From Lysobacter arvi (GTDB taxonomy: Bacteria > Pseudomonadota > Gammaproteobacteria > Xanthomonadales > Xanthomonadaceae), in assembly GCA_031216755.1 (NCBI GenBank), contig JARUHG010000002.1, positions 310,001 to 374,000 on the forward strand: DNA of 64,000 bases. Reading direction: 5' to 3'. A program made the translations under genes and the position numbers. The notes under the pieces are model-generated. The model ran no database searches and was not told where the DNA came from. It saw nothing but the letters and a program-made list of their open reading frames with translations. Position 1 is the first letter of the stretch. The number at the start of each line of letters is the position of its first letter. This document shows, piece by piece, positions 18,058-29,120 of the stretch.

Positions 18058-18622
18058 ATCGGGCCTTGACGTCGTTCTTGAGGGTGATGCGCTTGGCATC
18101 GAGGTCGGCATCCAGGCCGCGGCCGTTCAGTATAAGGCCCGGCTGCGTGAGCGTTACCTGCGAGGCCGACGTGGCGCGGCGGGCATCCGGGAAAACGTTC
18201 AGTTCGTCGGTGACGACCTGGATGGGCTTCCCGTCGGCATTCGCGCTGCGCGCGCGAACGCCGCCGCGCAGGCGCACCTCATCGGCCTTCTCGCTCACCC
18301 ACGCGCTTTCGGAATTGATGCGCCACGCGGAGGCCTGGCTGCCTTCGCGCGGCGGGATCTGGAACTCGGGCGTGACGATGTCCATCGTCCGCACGTCCGG
18401 GTCGCGCTCCAGTCGCGGCGCCTTCAGCGTGAAGGACTCGCGTCCGGCTTCGTCCAGCACCGTGGCCTGGAAATCGTGCAGGACGTAGTCCGGCCGCTTT
18501 CCCAGCGGGCCGGTCGCGGTGCCGCGGTCGCGTTGCTGCCACATCATCCAGCCGCTCAGCAGCGCGCCAGCGAGCAGTGCGAGCGTGCCGATCGCGCGCC
18601 AGTTCATCGCCCGCCAATTCAT
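18038..18622 (-). CDS. lptC: LPS export protein LptC
   Basis: Bitopic inner-membrane protein of 194 aa, with one hydrophobic segment near the N-terminus (IGTLALLAGALLSGWMMW) and a periplasmic jelly-roll that hands LPS to LptA. The first ATG at 18622 overlaps the kdsC stop (ATGA), which favours it over the repeated MNWRA start at 18607. The N-terminus reads MNWRAMNWRA, a small local duplication of 15 bases. Confidence 0.92.
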   Translation of the reverse strand: MNWRAMNWRAIGTLALLAGALLSGWMMWQQRDRGTATGPLGKRPDYVLHDFQATVLDEAGRESFTLKAPRLERDPDVRTMDIVTPEFQIPPREGSQASAWRINSESAWVSEKADEVRLRGGVRARSANADGKPIQVVTDELNVFPDARRATSASQVTLTQPGLILNGRGLDADLDAKRITLKNDVKARYERAAP

Positions 18623-19200
18623 GCGTTGCCTTCCACGCGTAGGCCTTCCACGCGCAGCACATCGGCGAGCAGGCGCTCGGCATGGCCCTGCGCGGCGAGG
18701 AGCAGATCGCAGAACTCGCGAACCGCGCCGTGCCCCGCGCGCGCGGACGTGCGCCAGTGCACGCGTTCGGACACCCAGCCATGCGCATCCGCCGGCGCGA
18801 CGGCGAATCCCGTCTGCAGCATCACGCGCAGGTCGGCCAGGTCGTCGCCCATGAACGACACCTGCTCCATCCCGATGCCCAGGCGCGCGGCGATGTCCTG
18901 CACGCACGCCAGCTTGTCCTTGACGCCCACGTGTACCTCGTCGATGCCCAGGTCCGCACCGCGGCGCTGGGCGATGGGCCCGCCGCGGGCGGTGATGAAG
19001 GCCACGGCGATGCCGACCTTGCCCAGCAGCGTCAGGCCCTGGCCGTCGTGCACGTGGAAGGCCTTCAGCTCGCTGCCCTCGCCATCGAAGTACAACCGCC
19101 CGTCGGTCAACGTGCCGTCGACGTCGAAACACGCGAGCCGGACGCGCGTGGCGCGCTCGCGAACGTCGGCGGGGTAGTCGTTGAGGTGGCGATAGGGCAT
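18619..19200 (-). CDS. kdsC: 3-deoxy-D-manno-octulosonate 8-phosphate phosphatase
   Basis: HAD-family phosphatase of 193 aa that releases Kdo from Kdo-8-phosphate for LPS inner core. The motifs are FDVDGTLTDG (nucleophile Asp), FITARGG and FMGDDLADL. The start at 19200 (MPYRHLNDYP) is preferred over upstream in-frame positions, which would encode the repeat element. There is no Shine-Dalgarno, because the C/T-rich arm of that element abuts the ATG. It overlaps lptC by four bases. Confidence 0.94.
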   Translation of the reverse strand: MPYRHLNDYPADVRERATRVRLACFDVDGTLTDGRLYFDGEGSELKAFHVHDGQGLTLLGKVGIAVAFITARGGPIAQRRGADLGIDEVHVGVKDKLACVQDIAARLGIGMEQVSFMGDDLADLRVMLQTGFAVAPADAHGWVSERVHWRTSARAGHGAVREFCDLLLAAQGHAERLLADVLRVEGLRVEGNA

Positions 19201-19316
19201 GGAGCCAGGAGTGAGTGTGGAGGAGTGGGGAGTGAGTGGAGGGGCAGGAGCGATGAGTGAGCGGCAAGGGCTGAACGTCAGGCGCTCGCTCCCCACTTCT
19301 CACGACTGGCTCCCGC
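19201..19316. repeat. GA/TC-arm inverted spacer element, copy 2 (kdsD-kdsC gap)
   Basis: The element fills the gap from the kdsD stop to the kdsC ATG. Arms are GGAGCCAGGAGTGAG / CTCACGACTGGCTCC and, inside, AGTGGGGAGTGAG / CTCGCTCCCCACTTC, around a loop of about 40 bases. On the coding (minus) strand the G-rich arm follows the kdsD stop and the C/T-rich arm directly precedes the kdsC ATG. Confidence 0.65.
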
Positions 19317-19318
19317 GG

Positions 19319-20353
19319 TTAAACCACCCGTGCGCGCAACAGGTCATGAATGTTGAGGGCGCCCACGACGCGGCCGTCGCCGTCCACGACGAGCAGACCG
19401 CTGATCTTGTGGGCTTCCATCAACTGCGCCGCTTCCACGGCCATCGCGTCGCTGCCGATGGTCTTGGGCGAACGCGTCATCACTTCGACGATGCGCGTGT
19501 TGCGCAGGTCGAGGCGATCGTCGTCCAGCGTGCGGCGCAGGTCGCCGTCGGTGTACAGGCCGAGCAGGCGATTGTCGTCGTCCACCACGGCGGTCATGCC
19601 CAGGCGTTTGCGGCTCATCTCGACGAGCGCTTCGCTGACGCTGGCCTCGGCGCCCACGCGCGGGACGCTGTCGCCGGAATGCATGATGTCGGCGATGTGG
19701 AGCAGCAGCCGGCGGCCCAGCGAGCCGGCCGGATGCGATCGGGCGAAGTCGTCGGCGGTGAAGCCGCGCGCGTCGAGCAGCGCGACCGCCAGCGCATCGC
19801 CCATCGCCAGCGACGCCGTGGTGCTCGACGTCGGCGCGAGCGCCAGCGGGCAGGCTTCGGCATGGACGCTCACGTCCAAATGCACGTCCGCCTCGCGCGC
19901 GAGCGAGGAATTCGGCCGGCCCGTCATCGCGATCAGCTTGTTGCCCTGGCGCTTGAGCACCGGCAGGAGCATCAGCACTTCGTCGCTTTCGCCCGAGTAG
20001 GACAACGCCAGTACGACGTCGACGTCGGTGATCATGCCCAGGTCGCCGTGCCCGGCTTCGCCCGGGTGCACGTAGAAGGCCGGCGTGCCGGTGGAGGCGA
20101 GCGTCGCGGCGATCTTGCGCGCGACGTGCCCCGACTTGCCCATGCCGGTGCAGACCACGCGCCCGCTGGAGGCGAGGATCAGCCGGCACGCGGCGCTGAA
20201 GTCGCCATCGATGCGCGAGGCGACCTCCGACAGCCCCTGCGCTTCGATCTCGAAGACGCGCCGCCCGCTCGCGGCGAGCGTGGCCGGGTCGTCGGCGTGA
20301 TTCGACGCATGGAGGGGCGAGGACACGGGAATGCTTGCCATGGGGCGCGCCAT
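19319..20353 (-). CDS. kdsD: Arabinose-5-phosphate isomerase (KdsD/GutQ family)
   Basis: It converts ribulose-5-phosphate to arabinose-5-phosphate, the first step to Kdo. The 344-aa protein has an SIS domain (GMGKSGHVARKIAATLASTGTP, then SYSGESDE) and two C-terminal CBS domains (about residues 215-340). Starts at 20353 or 20341 (MASIPVSS) are both possible. It is divergent from ibaG across 179 bases, and upstream of kdsC-lptCAB in the same direction. Confidence 0.95.
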   Translation of the reverse strand: MARPMASIPVSSPLHASNHADDPATLAASGRRVFEIEAQGLSEVASRIDGDFSAACRLILASSGRVVCTGMGKSGHVARKIAATLASTGTPAFYVHPGEAGHGDLGMITDVDVVLALSYSGESDEVLMLLPVLKRQGNKLIAMTGRPNSSLAREADVHLDVSVHAEACPLALAPTSSTTASLAMGDALAVALLDARGFTADDFARSHPAGSLGRRLLLHIADIMHSGDSVPRVGAEASVSEALVEMSRKRLGMTAVVDDDNRLLGLYTDGDLRRTLDDDRLDLRNTRIVEVMTRSPKTIGSDAMAVEAAQLMEAHKISGLLVVDGDGRVVGALNIHDLLRARVV

Positions 20354-20532
20354 TTCGGACCGGGGGTCTTTCCGCTAGGCTAATCGCTCCATTCTAGGCG
20401 GTTGCGCCGGGAAGTGCCCGTCACGGGGCGTCTTCATCGGCGCCGGGGCCCGATGGCCACCGCCGTTCCACGCGGCACGCAGGACGCGCGAAACCGCTTT
20501 CCCCCGCAGCTCGAAGACCTCAAAGGCCTCCC

Positions 20533-22135
<1,603 letters not shown>

Positions 22136-22141
22136 CGCACC

Positions 22142-22468
22142 ATGGCTCTGATCGATCTCTCGCGCCGGAAGTCCGCACCGTTCACCGCGCGCCGCATGGC
22201 GACGCTGGGGTTCTTCGTCACGCTGCTGATCGTCGTCGGCTGGCTGCACTTCACCGGGGCGGCAGCCACGCGCGGCATCGAGCGCAAGGACATGGACTGG
22301 AACAACGACGGCAACGTGACGATGCGCGAGATGCTGCAGTCGTTCTACGCCGTCACCGTCACGACCCGGACCGAAGGCACGCGCGAATGCCGCACGTTCG
22401 CCTTCCGCGGCAGCGACCAGTCGCTGCGCGTGGATTGCCGCACGGTGGTGCAGCCCGCGTCGGAGTGA
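22142..22468 (+). CDS. Single-pass membrane protein with one EF-hand loop
   Basis: A 108-aa protein not assigned to a named family. One hydrophobic segment lies at about residues 20-42 (ATLGFFVTLLIVVGWLHF). It is followed by a canonical EF-hand loop DWNNDGNVTMRE (Asp, Asn, Asp, Thr ligands and Glu at position 12). A C-terminal part has two Cys (ECRTF, DCRTV) that may form a disulfide. The start is 6 bases after the murA stop, so it is likely co-transcribed with murA. A strong terminator follows. Confidence 0.8.
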   Translation: MALIDLSRRKSAPFTARRMATLGFFVTLLIVVGWLHFTGAAATRGIERKDMDWNNDGNVTMREMLQSFYAVTVTTRTEGTRECRTFAFRGSDQSLRVDCRTVVQPASE

Positions 22469-22503
22469 TCGCGGGCGGGACATTCCGCTTCGACGACGCC
22501 ACG

Positions 22504-22530
22504 AAAAAGCCCCGCAGCGCGGGGCTTTTT
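22504..22530. terminator. Bidirectional Rho-independent terminator
   Basis: Stem GCCCCGC / GCGGGGC with loop AGC, flanked by AAAAA on the left and TTTTT on the right. It sits between the convergent murA/EF-hand operon and the DUF3108 genes and would work for both. Confidence 0.92.
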
Positions 22531-22562
22531 CGTTTCCTGCGCGTGCGCGCGAGTGGCGCGGC

Positions 22563-23264
22563 TCAGCGAACGTTCTGCACGCGCAGGTCGATCGCGTCCT
22601 GGCCCTTGTCGCGCTGCAGGATGCGCGCCGGTACCGGCATGCCCTCGACGACCCACGCGATGGTTTCCTTGTCGCCCTGCTTGCTGACGACCTTCGTCGC
22701 CTGCTTCGGCTGCCCGCCCACGGTGATCGCTTCCTTGCCGGCGACGGTGTAGGTGAGGTCCTTGACGCGTCCGTCCTCGACCATGCGGTAGTGCGTGGTT
22801 TTGCCGGCCTGCACGTCGCGCACGATCGCCAGGTTGATCAGCAGCGCGTCCAGATCGCCCGACTGCAGCTTGATCGGGCCGGCACGTTCGGGCTTCACGT
22901 CGCCCGTCCACGTCGCCACGCCCTTGGCCCAATCGTAGGTGGCGTTCTTGTTCTGTTTCTTGGTGAGTACCTGCGAACTGTCGTTGCCGGAGACCGGGCG
23001 CCACTGGCCGTTGCTGTCCTCGAACACCGTCGTCTGGCGCAGGTTCGCCAGCGGACTGCTGACGTCGAGGCTGTACTTCCAGCGGTTGGCGCCGTCGGCG
23101 ACCAGCGTCATCTTGCCGATGCCCTGCATGCCCATGTAGCTGGCCTGGTAGTCGGCGGTGAACGGCTTGATCGCCAGCGCCGGCGCGCTGACCGCGGCCA
23201 GGATCGCCGCGGCGATCAGCGGTCGCAGCAGGCGGGTGGTGAAGTGAGCTTTCGTGGGGGCCAT
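22563..23264 (-). CDS. DUF3108 domain protein, second tandem copy
   Basis: Predicted periplasmic protein of 233 aa with a signal peptide (LLRPLIAAAILAAVSAPALA). The mature part matches DUF3108: FTADYQASYMGMQGIG, YDWAKGVATWTGDVK, LLINLAIVRDVQAGK and a C-terminal VEGMPVPARILQRDKGQD. The function of the family is unknown. Its ATG overlaps the stop of the upstream paralogue by one base. Shared blocks along the whole length show the pair arose by tandem duplication. Confidence 0.88.
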   Translation of the reverse strand: MAPTKAHFTTRLLRPLIAAAILAAVSAPALAIKPFTADYQASYMGMQGIGKMTLVADGANRWKYSLDVSSPLANLRQTTVFEDSNGQWRPVSGNDSSQVLTKKQNKNATYDWAKGVATWTGDVKPERAGPIKLQSGDLDALLINLAIVRDVQAGKTTHYRMVEDGRVKDLTYTVAGKEAITVGGQPKQATKVVSKQGDKETIAWVVEGMPVPARILQRDKGQDAIDLRVQNVR

Positions 23265-24004
23265 CAGGGAGCTCCTTTGTAGTCGACCAGGCGCAGGTCG
23301 TAGGTGTCCGTGCCGTTCTCGCGCTGCAGGATGCGAACGGGCGTGGGCACGCCTTCGACCACCCACACTACCGTCTCGTCGTTGTTCGAGCCCTGAACGC
23401 GGCTCACGCGCATCGCATTGAACCCCATGCCGTCGACGTTGACCGGTTCCAGTTCCTGCGCGACGGTGAAATGGTGGTCGCGCGCGCGCCCGTTGTCGAC
23501 GAAGCGGTACTGCAGCGCCTTGCCGGGTTGCGCATCGCGGATGATCGCCAGGTTGATCAGCAGCCCGCTCATGTCGCCGTCCTTCAGCGGGACCGGCACC
23601 TGGCGCGTCTTCTTCACGTCGCCCGTCCAGCGCGCCGTGCGCGCGTTCCAGTCGTAGGTGCCGGTGATCTTGCGCCCGACGAAGATCGCCTTGCGCACCG
23701 TGCTCTGGCTCAACGGGCGATAGACCTCGTTGCCGACGACGTCGAACACCGTGCTCTGCTGCGCGTTCACGTTCGCCAGGCCCATCAGCCCCTTGGTGCC
23801 GCGCATGTCCAGGTCGATGCGCCAGTGCGAAGGATTCACGTCGGGCACCACCTGCATGGTCGCTTCGCCCAGCGGCTTGCCTTCGTTGAAGATCTGGTAA
23901 TTCGCCACGAACGGCTCCAGCGCCGACGCGGGCGCGGAGAACGACGCCAGCGCGCAGCACAGCAGCAACGGGGCGGTGGTCAGGACGCGGGAGAAATACT
24001 TCAT
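23264..24004 (-). CDS. DUF3108 domain protein, first tandem copy
   Basis: Periplasmic protein of 246 aa with a signal peptide ending SAPASA. It shares with the following gene the blocks YDWNARTARWTGDVK, LLINLAIIRDAQPGK and VEGVPTPVRILQREN. It lies 71 bases after purN in the same direction. DUF3108 proteins resemble soluble beta-barrels that may bind lipids or polysaccharides. That is not shown here. Confidence 0.88.
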   Translation of the reverse strand: MKYFSRVLTTAPLLLCCALASFSAPASALEPFVANYQIFNEGKPLGEATMQVVPDVNPSHWRIDLDMRGTKGLMGLANVNAQQSTVFDVVGNEVYRPLSQSTVRKAIFVGRKITGTYDWNARTARWTGDVKKTRQVPVPLKDGDMSGLLINLAIIRDAQPGKALQYRFVDNGRARDHHFTVAQELEPVNVDGMGFNAMRVSRVQGSNNDETVVWVVEGVPTPVRILQRENGTDTYDLRLVDYKGAP

Positions 24005-24075
24005 CAGAAGCCAGGCTTCGTCGACAGCCGGTACGTGGGAGGGCGCCGTGTCATGCCGATTCCCCGGAAGGCCCC

Positions 24076-24780
24076 TCAGACGGGGCGATCGGTGCCGGGG
24101 GCACGCAGGGCACCGGCGGAATCTAGGAGCAGCGGCGTAAACAGGGGATGACCATCCACGGTCGTGGTTGTTCCCTGTTCAGCCAGCCGGCCGGAGACGG
24201 CGAGCCGGAGCACGGCGACCAGCAGCGGATGCTCCACCGCCAGCACGCGCGCGGCGAGGGCGTCGGCGTCATCGCCCGTGCGCACCGGCACGCGCGCCTG
24301 CGCGACGACCGTCCCCGCGTCGAGCTCGGGAATGACGAAATGCACGCTCGCGCCGTGTTCGGTCTCGCCGTCGGCGATGGCCCGCGCGTGCGTGCGTAGG
24401 CCCGGGTACTTCGGCAGCAGCGACGGATGGATGTTGAGCAGCCGCCCGCGGAAGCGCTCGACGAACGCATCGCACAGGATGCGCAGGTAGCCGGCGCAGA
24501 CGATCCAGTCCGGCCGCGTCGCTTCGATGGCGTCGCCGAGCGCGGCATCGAAGGCGTCGCGCGAGGCGTACTCCTTCGGGCTGGCGCTCCAGCGCAGCGT
24601 CGGTGCCACGCGCGACAGCGCGGGCGCGGCGGGCTTGTCGGAAAACACGCCGACGATCCGGGCCGGCAACGCGCCGGCGTCGATCGCGTCCAGGATGGCC
24701 TGCAGGTTGCTGCCGCGCCCCGACACCAGCACGGCGATGCGGTCGGGGCTCGCCGGTGTCGCGCTCAAGTGCGCGCTCAA
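24076..24780 (-). CDS. purN: Phosphoribosylglycinamide formyltransferase
   Basis: It transfers the formyl group from 10-formyl-THF to GAR in purine synthesis. The motifs are [17 protein letters not shown], the catalytic [12 protein letters not shown] (Asn and His) and the Asp in DAGTVVAQ. There is no ATG in front of the conserved core. The TTG at 24780 overlaps the purM stop (TTGA), and a second TTG lies at 24768, so a non-ATG start is required. The tail after about residue 205 is longer than in E. coli. Confidence 0.93.
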   Translation of the reverse strand: MSAHLSATPASPDRIAVLVSGRGSNLQAILDAIDAGALPARIVGVFSDKPAAPALSRVAPTLRWSASPKEYASRDAFDAALGDAIEATRPDWIVCAGYLRILCDAFVERFRGRLLNIHPSLLPKYPGLRTHARAIADGETEHGASVHFVIPELDAGTVVAQARVPVRTGDDADALAARVLAVEHPLLVAVLRLAVSGRLAEQGTTTTVDGHPLFTPLLLDSAGALRAPGTDRPV

Positions 24781-25835
24781 CCGATGCGGACGCGGCTGTC
24801 CGGCGAGGCGCCCGCGGCGGCCTTGACCACCTGGCCAATCGGGCGATGGCGCAGGCCCAGCCGCTCGAGGTCGGCGGACACCGCGGCGGCGTCCTCCGGC
24901 GCGACCACCAGCACGAAGCCGACGCCGCAGTTGAACGTGCGCCACATCTCCTCGTTCGGAACGGCGCCTTCGCGCTGGAGCCACTCGAACACCGGGGGCA
25001 GCACGATCGCCGAGGCGTCGATGTCCAGCCCCAGACCGTCAGGGATCACCCGGATGATGTTTTCGGTCAGGCCGCCGCCGGTGATGTGCGCCATCGCATG
25101 CAGGTCGTGCTTGCCCAGCAGTTCCAGCACCGGCTTGACGTACAGCTGCGTGGGCGCCATCAGCGCGTCGATCAGCTTCACGCCGCCGACGTCGAGGTCG
25201 GCCGGGCGGCCCGCGCGGTCGTAGATCTTGCGGATCAGCGAGTAGCCGTTCGAATGCGGACCGCTGGACGCGATGCCGACCAGCACGTCGCCCTCGCGCA
25301 CCTTGGCGCCGTCGAGCAGCTTGGACTTCTCCACCGCGGCAACGCAGAAACCGGCGAGGTCGTATTCGCCGGGCGGGTACATGTCGGGCATCTCGGCGGT
25401 CTCGCCGCCGATCAGCGCGCAGCCGGACAGCTCGCAACCCTTGGCGATGCCGCCGACCACTGCCACGGTGGTGTCCACGTCGAGCTTGCCGGTGGCGAAG
25501 TAGTCGAGGAAGAACAGCGGCTCGGCGCCCTGCACGAGGACGTCGTTGACGCACATCGCGACCAGGTCGATACCGATGGTGTCGTGGCGGTTCAGCTGCT
25601 GCGCCAGCTTGAGCTTGGTGCCCACGCCGTCGGTGCCCGAGACCAGCACCGGCTCCCTGTACTTGCCCGACAGGTCGAACAGGGCGCCGAACCCGCCCAG
25701 GCCGCCCATCACTTCGGGACGGAAGCTGCGCTTGACCAGCGGCTTGATGCGTTCGACCACCTCGTTGCCCGCGTCGATGTCGACGCCGGCGTCGCGGTAG
25801 GTGATCGGAGTGGGGGCGGAGGGGGAGCTGGACAC
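24777..25835 (-). CDS. purM: Phosphoribosylformylglycinamidine cyclo-ligase
   Basis: ATP-dependent ring closure to aminoimidazole ribotide. The 352-aa protein shows [14 protein letters not shown], the ATP loop [32 protein letters not shown] and GETAEMP. It starts with GTG, with GAGG 6 bases upstream. It is directly followed by purN with a four-base overlap. Confidence 0.97.
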   Translation of the reverse strand: MSSSPSAPTPITYRDAGVDIDAGNEVVERIKPLVKRSFRPEVMGGLGGFGALFDLSGKYREPVLVSGTDGVGTKLKLAQQLNRHDTIGIDLVAMCVNDVLVQGAEPLFFLDYFATGKLDVDTTVAVVGGIAKGCELSGCALIGGETAEMPDMYPPGEYDLAGFCVAAVEKSKLLDGAKVREGDVLVGIASSGPHSNGYSLIRKIYDRAGRPADLDVGGVKLIDALMAPTQLYVKPVLELLGKHDLHAMAHITGGGLTENIIRVIPDGLGLDIDASAIVLPPVFEWLQREGAVPNEEMWRTFNCGVGFVLVVAPEDAAAVSADLERLGLRHRPIGQVVKAAAGASPDSRVRIG

Positions 25836-25955
25836 GGGCGGCCTCGTCGGTCGCGGGAGATGAAGTCGCGATTTTAACAGTCGTGACGAGGTTGAATGGA
25901 CGGGCCGGGGCTCGCTGCGGCACCATTTCGGCTGATGACGTACTCAGGGACAGCG

Positions 25956-27071
25956 ATGGTTCGGGCAATCCGCGCGGGAACTCCGCGCACCACGTTCCTC
26001 CGGAAGATCCACTTCCTGATGGTGGCGGTCGCCTTGCTGGTGGCCAGTTCGGGGGCCTGGGCCCAGCGCGTGGAAGGCGATCGCGCCCGCGCCGAGGGCA
26101 TCTACGCCACCGAAGTGCAGGTCAACGGCCAGGGCGAGGCGGAGCGCAGCGGCGCGTTCGCGCGCGGTCTGTCGCAGGTGCTGGGCAAGCTCTCGGGCGA
26201 TCGAAGCGTGTCGTCCAAGCCGGGCGTGGGCCGGGAACTGCGCCAGGCGAAGGTGTACGTGAAGGCGTACGACTACCGCCAGGACGAGGGCGTCGGCCCG
26301 ACCGGCGCACCGAGCTTCCGTACCACGCTGGTCATCCAGTACGACGAGGAGGCGGTCAACGACCTGGCCGCGACGCTCGGCATCGCCATCTGGCCGCAGC
26401 CGCGGCCCAAGCCGGTGCTGTGGCTGGCCATCGACGACGGCAGCGGCCCGCGCCTGGTCGGCCTGCCGCAGGTGAACGCCGCCCGTCCCGCGCTGAACCG
26501 CGCGGTCGAACGCGGCTACAAGCTCGGCCTGCCCACCGGCAATGCCGCCGAACAGGCGACCGTCGGGGCGATCTGGCGCGGCGACAGCGCGGCCGTCGCG
26601 CGGGCCTCGGCACGCTATAGCCCGCCCATGCAGCTGATCGGCAAGCTCTACCGCGACACCACCGCGGGATGGAAGGCCGACTGGACCTTCGTCGATGCCG
26701 GCAAGGTGCTGGCGAACTGGTCGCAGACCGGCCCCGATGCCCGCCAGCTGATGGCCGGCGGCGCCGACGGCGCGGCCGACGCGCTGATGAAGCGCTACGC
26801 CAAGCGTGCGCCGTCGGGCGAGCCGGGCCTGTACCGCGTGACCTTCACCGGCATCGACAGCAGCGACGACTTCATCCGCCTGGCCGGCTATCTCCAGAAG
26901 CTGTCGGTGGTGCGCCGGATCACGCCCGTACGCGCCAGCGCGCAGGGCCTGGAATACGAACTCGACCTCGTCAGCGGCATGCCGGGCCTGAACCGCCTGC
27001 TCGTCCGCGACGGCGTGGTCGATGTCCTGGAAGGCCTGGAAGGCCAGCCGCCGGTCTACCGGCTGCGTTGA
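25956..27071 (+). CDS. DUF2066 domain-containing secreted protein
   Basis: Exported protein of 371 aa. The start at 25956 is preferred for the nearby AGGGAC and because it gives a basic N-terminus plus hydrophobic FLMVAVALLVASSGAWA. The mature start, EGIYATEVQVNGQGEAERSG, is the DUF2066 signature. A second repeat-like region covers about 215-370. Function is unknown. It heads the DUF2066-permease-hda gene series that is conserved in Xanthomonadaceae and Pseudomonas. It is divergent from purM. Confidence 0.88.
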   Translation: MVRAIRAGTPRTTFLRKIHFLMVAVALLVASSGAWAQRVEGDRARAEGIYATEVQVNGQGEAERSGAFARGLSQVLGKLSGDRSVSSKPGVGRELRQAKVYVKAYDYRQDEGVGPTGAPSFRTTLVIQYDEEAVNDLAATLGIAIWPQPRPKPVLWLAIDDGSGPRLVGLPQVNAARPALNRAVERGYKLGLPTGNAAEQATVGAIWRGDSAAVARASARYSPPMQLIGKLYRDTTAGWKADWTFVDAGKVLANWSQTGPDARQLMAGGADGAADALMKRYAKRAPSGEPGLYRVTFTGIDSSDDFIRLAGYLQKLSVVRRITPVRASAQGLEYELDLVSGMPGLNRLLVRDGVVDVLEGLEGQPPVYRLR

Positions 27072-27095
27072 CGGGCACCGCCCGAAAGGAACCGC

Positions 27096-28259
27096 ATGCA
27101 ATCGCAAGCCCTGGACGACATCGCGCGATTCCTGCGCCGCCTGCAATGGGCGGCGCTGGGCCTGGCCGTGTGCTGGCTGGTCTGGGTGCTCGCACCGATC
27201 CTGACGCCGTTCGTGTTCGCGTTGATGCTGGCGTGGCTCGGCGATCCGCTGGTCGACCGGCTCGAACGCGCGGGGCGCTCGCGCAACGTCGCGGTCACGC
27301 TCGTGTTCACCGCGATGGCGCTGATCGTGCTGGCGGCGCTGCTGATCCTGGTGCCGCTGATCGAACGGCAGATCAACACGCTGGTCGCCTCCTGGCCGCA
27401 CTACCGCGAGTGGTTCATGCTCACGGCCCTGCCGTGGGTCGAGCAGCGCCTGGGCGTCGAGCTCACGGACTGGCTGGATTTCAGCCACCTCAGCCAGCTG
27501 GTGCGCGAGAACTGGGACCGCGCGGGCGGTCTCGCGGCGACGGTGCTGGGCTATCTGTCGCGTTCGGGTTTCGCGGTGATCGGCCTGGTGGCCAACGTCG
27601 CGCTGCTGCCGGTGATCACGTTCTTCTTCCTGCGCGACTGGGACGCGCTGGTCGAGCGTGTCGCCTCCCTGATTCCGCGCGATCACCTGGACATCGTGAG
27701 CCGGCTGGCGCGCGAATCCAGCGACGTGCTCAGCGCATTCCTGCGCGGTCAGTTCCTCGTGATGCTGGTGCTGGGCGTCATGTACGGCCTGGGATTGTGG
27801 GCGGTCGGGCTCGACCTGGGCATCCTCATCGGCCTGATCGCGGGCCTGCTGACCTTCGTGCCGTACCTCGGCCCGGCCAGCGGCATCCTCCTCGGCGTCA
27901 TCGCCGCGCTCGTGCAGTACGGGGACTGGCAGCACGTCGCCGGCGTGCTGGTGGTGTTCGGCATCGGCCAGGTGATCGAAAGCTACGTGCTGACGCCCAA
28001 GCTGGTCGGAGACCGCATCGGCCTGCATCCGGTGGCGGTGATCTTCGCCGTGCTCGCCGGCGGGCAGCTGTTCGGTTTCCTCGGCATGCTGCTGGCGCTG
28101 CCGGTCTCGGCGGTGGTGAACGTGCTGCTTCGCTACGCGCAGGAACGTTACCGCCACAGCCGCCTGTACGTCGGCACGCACGCCGCGCTGGAGGATGGCG
28201 TGCCGGATCCGCTCGCCGATCCGCACCTGCCGCTCCCGACCGACCGCAAGCCCGAGTGA
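27096..28259 (+). CDS. AI-2E/PerM family transporter
   Basis: Polytopic inner-membrane protein of 387 aa with about eight hydrophobic segments and the family motif PYLGPASGILLGVIAAL, followed by QVIESYVLTPKLVGDRIGLHP. The family includes TqsA (autoinducer-2 export) and Na+/H+ antiporters, so the substrate cannot be named. AAGGA lies 5 bases before the ATG. The stop overlaps the hda start (GTGA). Confidence 0.92.
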   Translation: MQSQALDDIARFLRRLQWAALGLAVCWLVWVLAPILTPFVFALMLAWLGDPLVDRLERAGRSRNVAVTLVFTAMALIVLAALLILVPLIERQINTLVASWPHYREWFMLTALPWVEQRLGVELTDWLDFSHLSQLVRENWDRAGGLAATVLGYLSRSGFAVIGLVANVALLPVITFFFLRDWDALVERVASLIPRDHLDIVSRLARESSDVLSAFLRGQFLVMLVLGVMYGLGLWAVGLDLGILIGLIAGLLTFVPYLGPASGILLGVIAALVQYGDWQHVAGVLVVFGIGQVIESYVLTPKLVGDRIGLHPVAVIFAVLAGGQLFGFLGMLLALPVSAVVNVLLRYAQERYRHSRLYVGTHAALEDGVPDPLADPHLPLPTDRKPE

Positions 28260-28996
28260 ACCACCACGAGTCATCCGCAGTGAGCGTTCCGCAGTTGCCG
28301 CTGGCCTTGCGCTATCCGCCCGACCAGCGACTGGACACTTTCGTGCACGCGCCGGCCGGCGCGATCGAACAGCTGCGCGCGCTGGCCGAGGGCCACGCCG
28401 ACGCGCGGCCCGACAGCACGTACATCGCCGGGCCGATGGGGGTCGGCAAGACGCACCTGTTGCTGGCGACATGCGCCGCCACGGAAGCCGCCGGGCGTCG
28501 CGCCGCGTACCTGCCGCTTGCCGCGGCGGCCGGGCGCCTTCGCGATGCGCTGGAATCGCTGGAAGGCAACGACGTCATCGCGCTCGACGGCCTCGACGCC
28601 ATCGCCGGTCATCGCGAGGACGAAGTGGCGCTGTTCGACGCCCACAACCGTGCGCGCGCCGCCGGTCGCGCTCTGGTCTACGCGGCCCGCGACATTCCCG
28701 ATGCGATCGGCCTGACGCTGCCGGACCTGCGTTCGCGCCTGGGGCAGTGCACCCGCATCACGCTTGCGCCGCTGGACGAGGACGGCCGTCGCGACGTGCT
28801 GCGCCAACGTGCGCAGCGGCGCGGGCTCGTGCTGGAAGACGCGGCCCTCGACTGGCTGCTGCGCCGCGTCGGCCGGGATCTGGGCGGCCTCACCGGCCTG
28901 CTGGACCGACTCGACCGCGCATCGCTCGCGGCGCAGCGGCGCATCACGGTGCCGTTCCTGCGACAGACGCTGGGGAGCGGGGAGTCGGCGTCTTAG
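28256..28996 (+). CDS. hda: DnaA regulatory inactivator Hda
   Basis: AAA+ protein of 246 aa that, with the DNA-bound sliding clamp, stimulates ATP hydrolysis by DnaA. The N-terminal VPQLPLALRYP contains the clamp-binding QLPLAL motif. Walker A is GPMGVGKTHLLLA, Walker B is IALDGLDA, and sensor regions follow. The GTG at 28256 overlaps the permease stop. An internal GTG at 28280 just ahead of the clamp motif is a possible alternative. Confidence 0.93.
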   Translation: MNHHESSAVSVPQLPLALRYPPDQRLDTFVHAPAGAIEQLRALAEGHADARPDSTYIAGPMGVGKTHLLLATCAATEAAGRRAAYLPLAAAAGRLRDALESLEGNDVIALDGLDAIAGHREDEVALFDAHNRARAAGRALVYAARDIPDAIGLTLPDLRSRLGQCTRITLAPLDEDGRRDVLRQRAQRRGLVLEDAALDWLLRRVGRDLGGLTGLLDRLDRASLAAQRRITVPFLRQTLGSGESAS

Positions 28997-29120
28997 CGCA
29001 CATGTCGTCACAGCGAACGTGTTCGCGCGACGCGTCGTGCCGCCTGTGACATGCCCATGCAACCAGCAATCGCCCCGGCGAATGCCGGATCCAGGCCGAC
29101 CGCCCGTCCACACCTTGATC

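Noticed and set aside
25944-28472. 842-codon open frame on the minus strand opposite DUF2066, the permease and hda
   Set aside because: The composition is Arg/Gln/His/Asp low complexity without motifs, while the plus strand carries three recognisable coupled genes.
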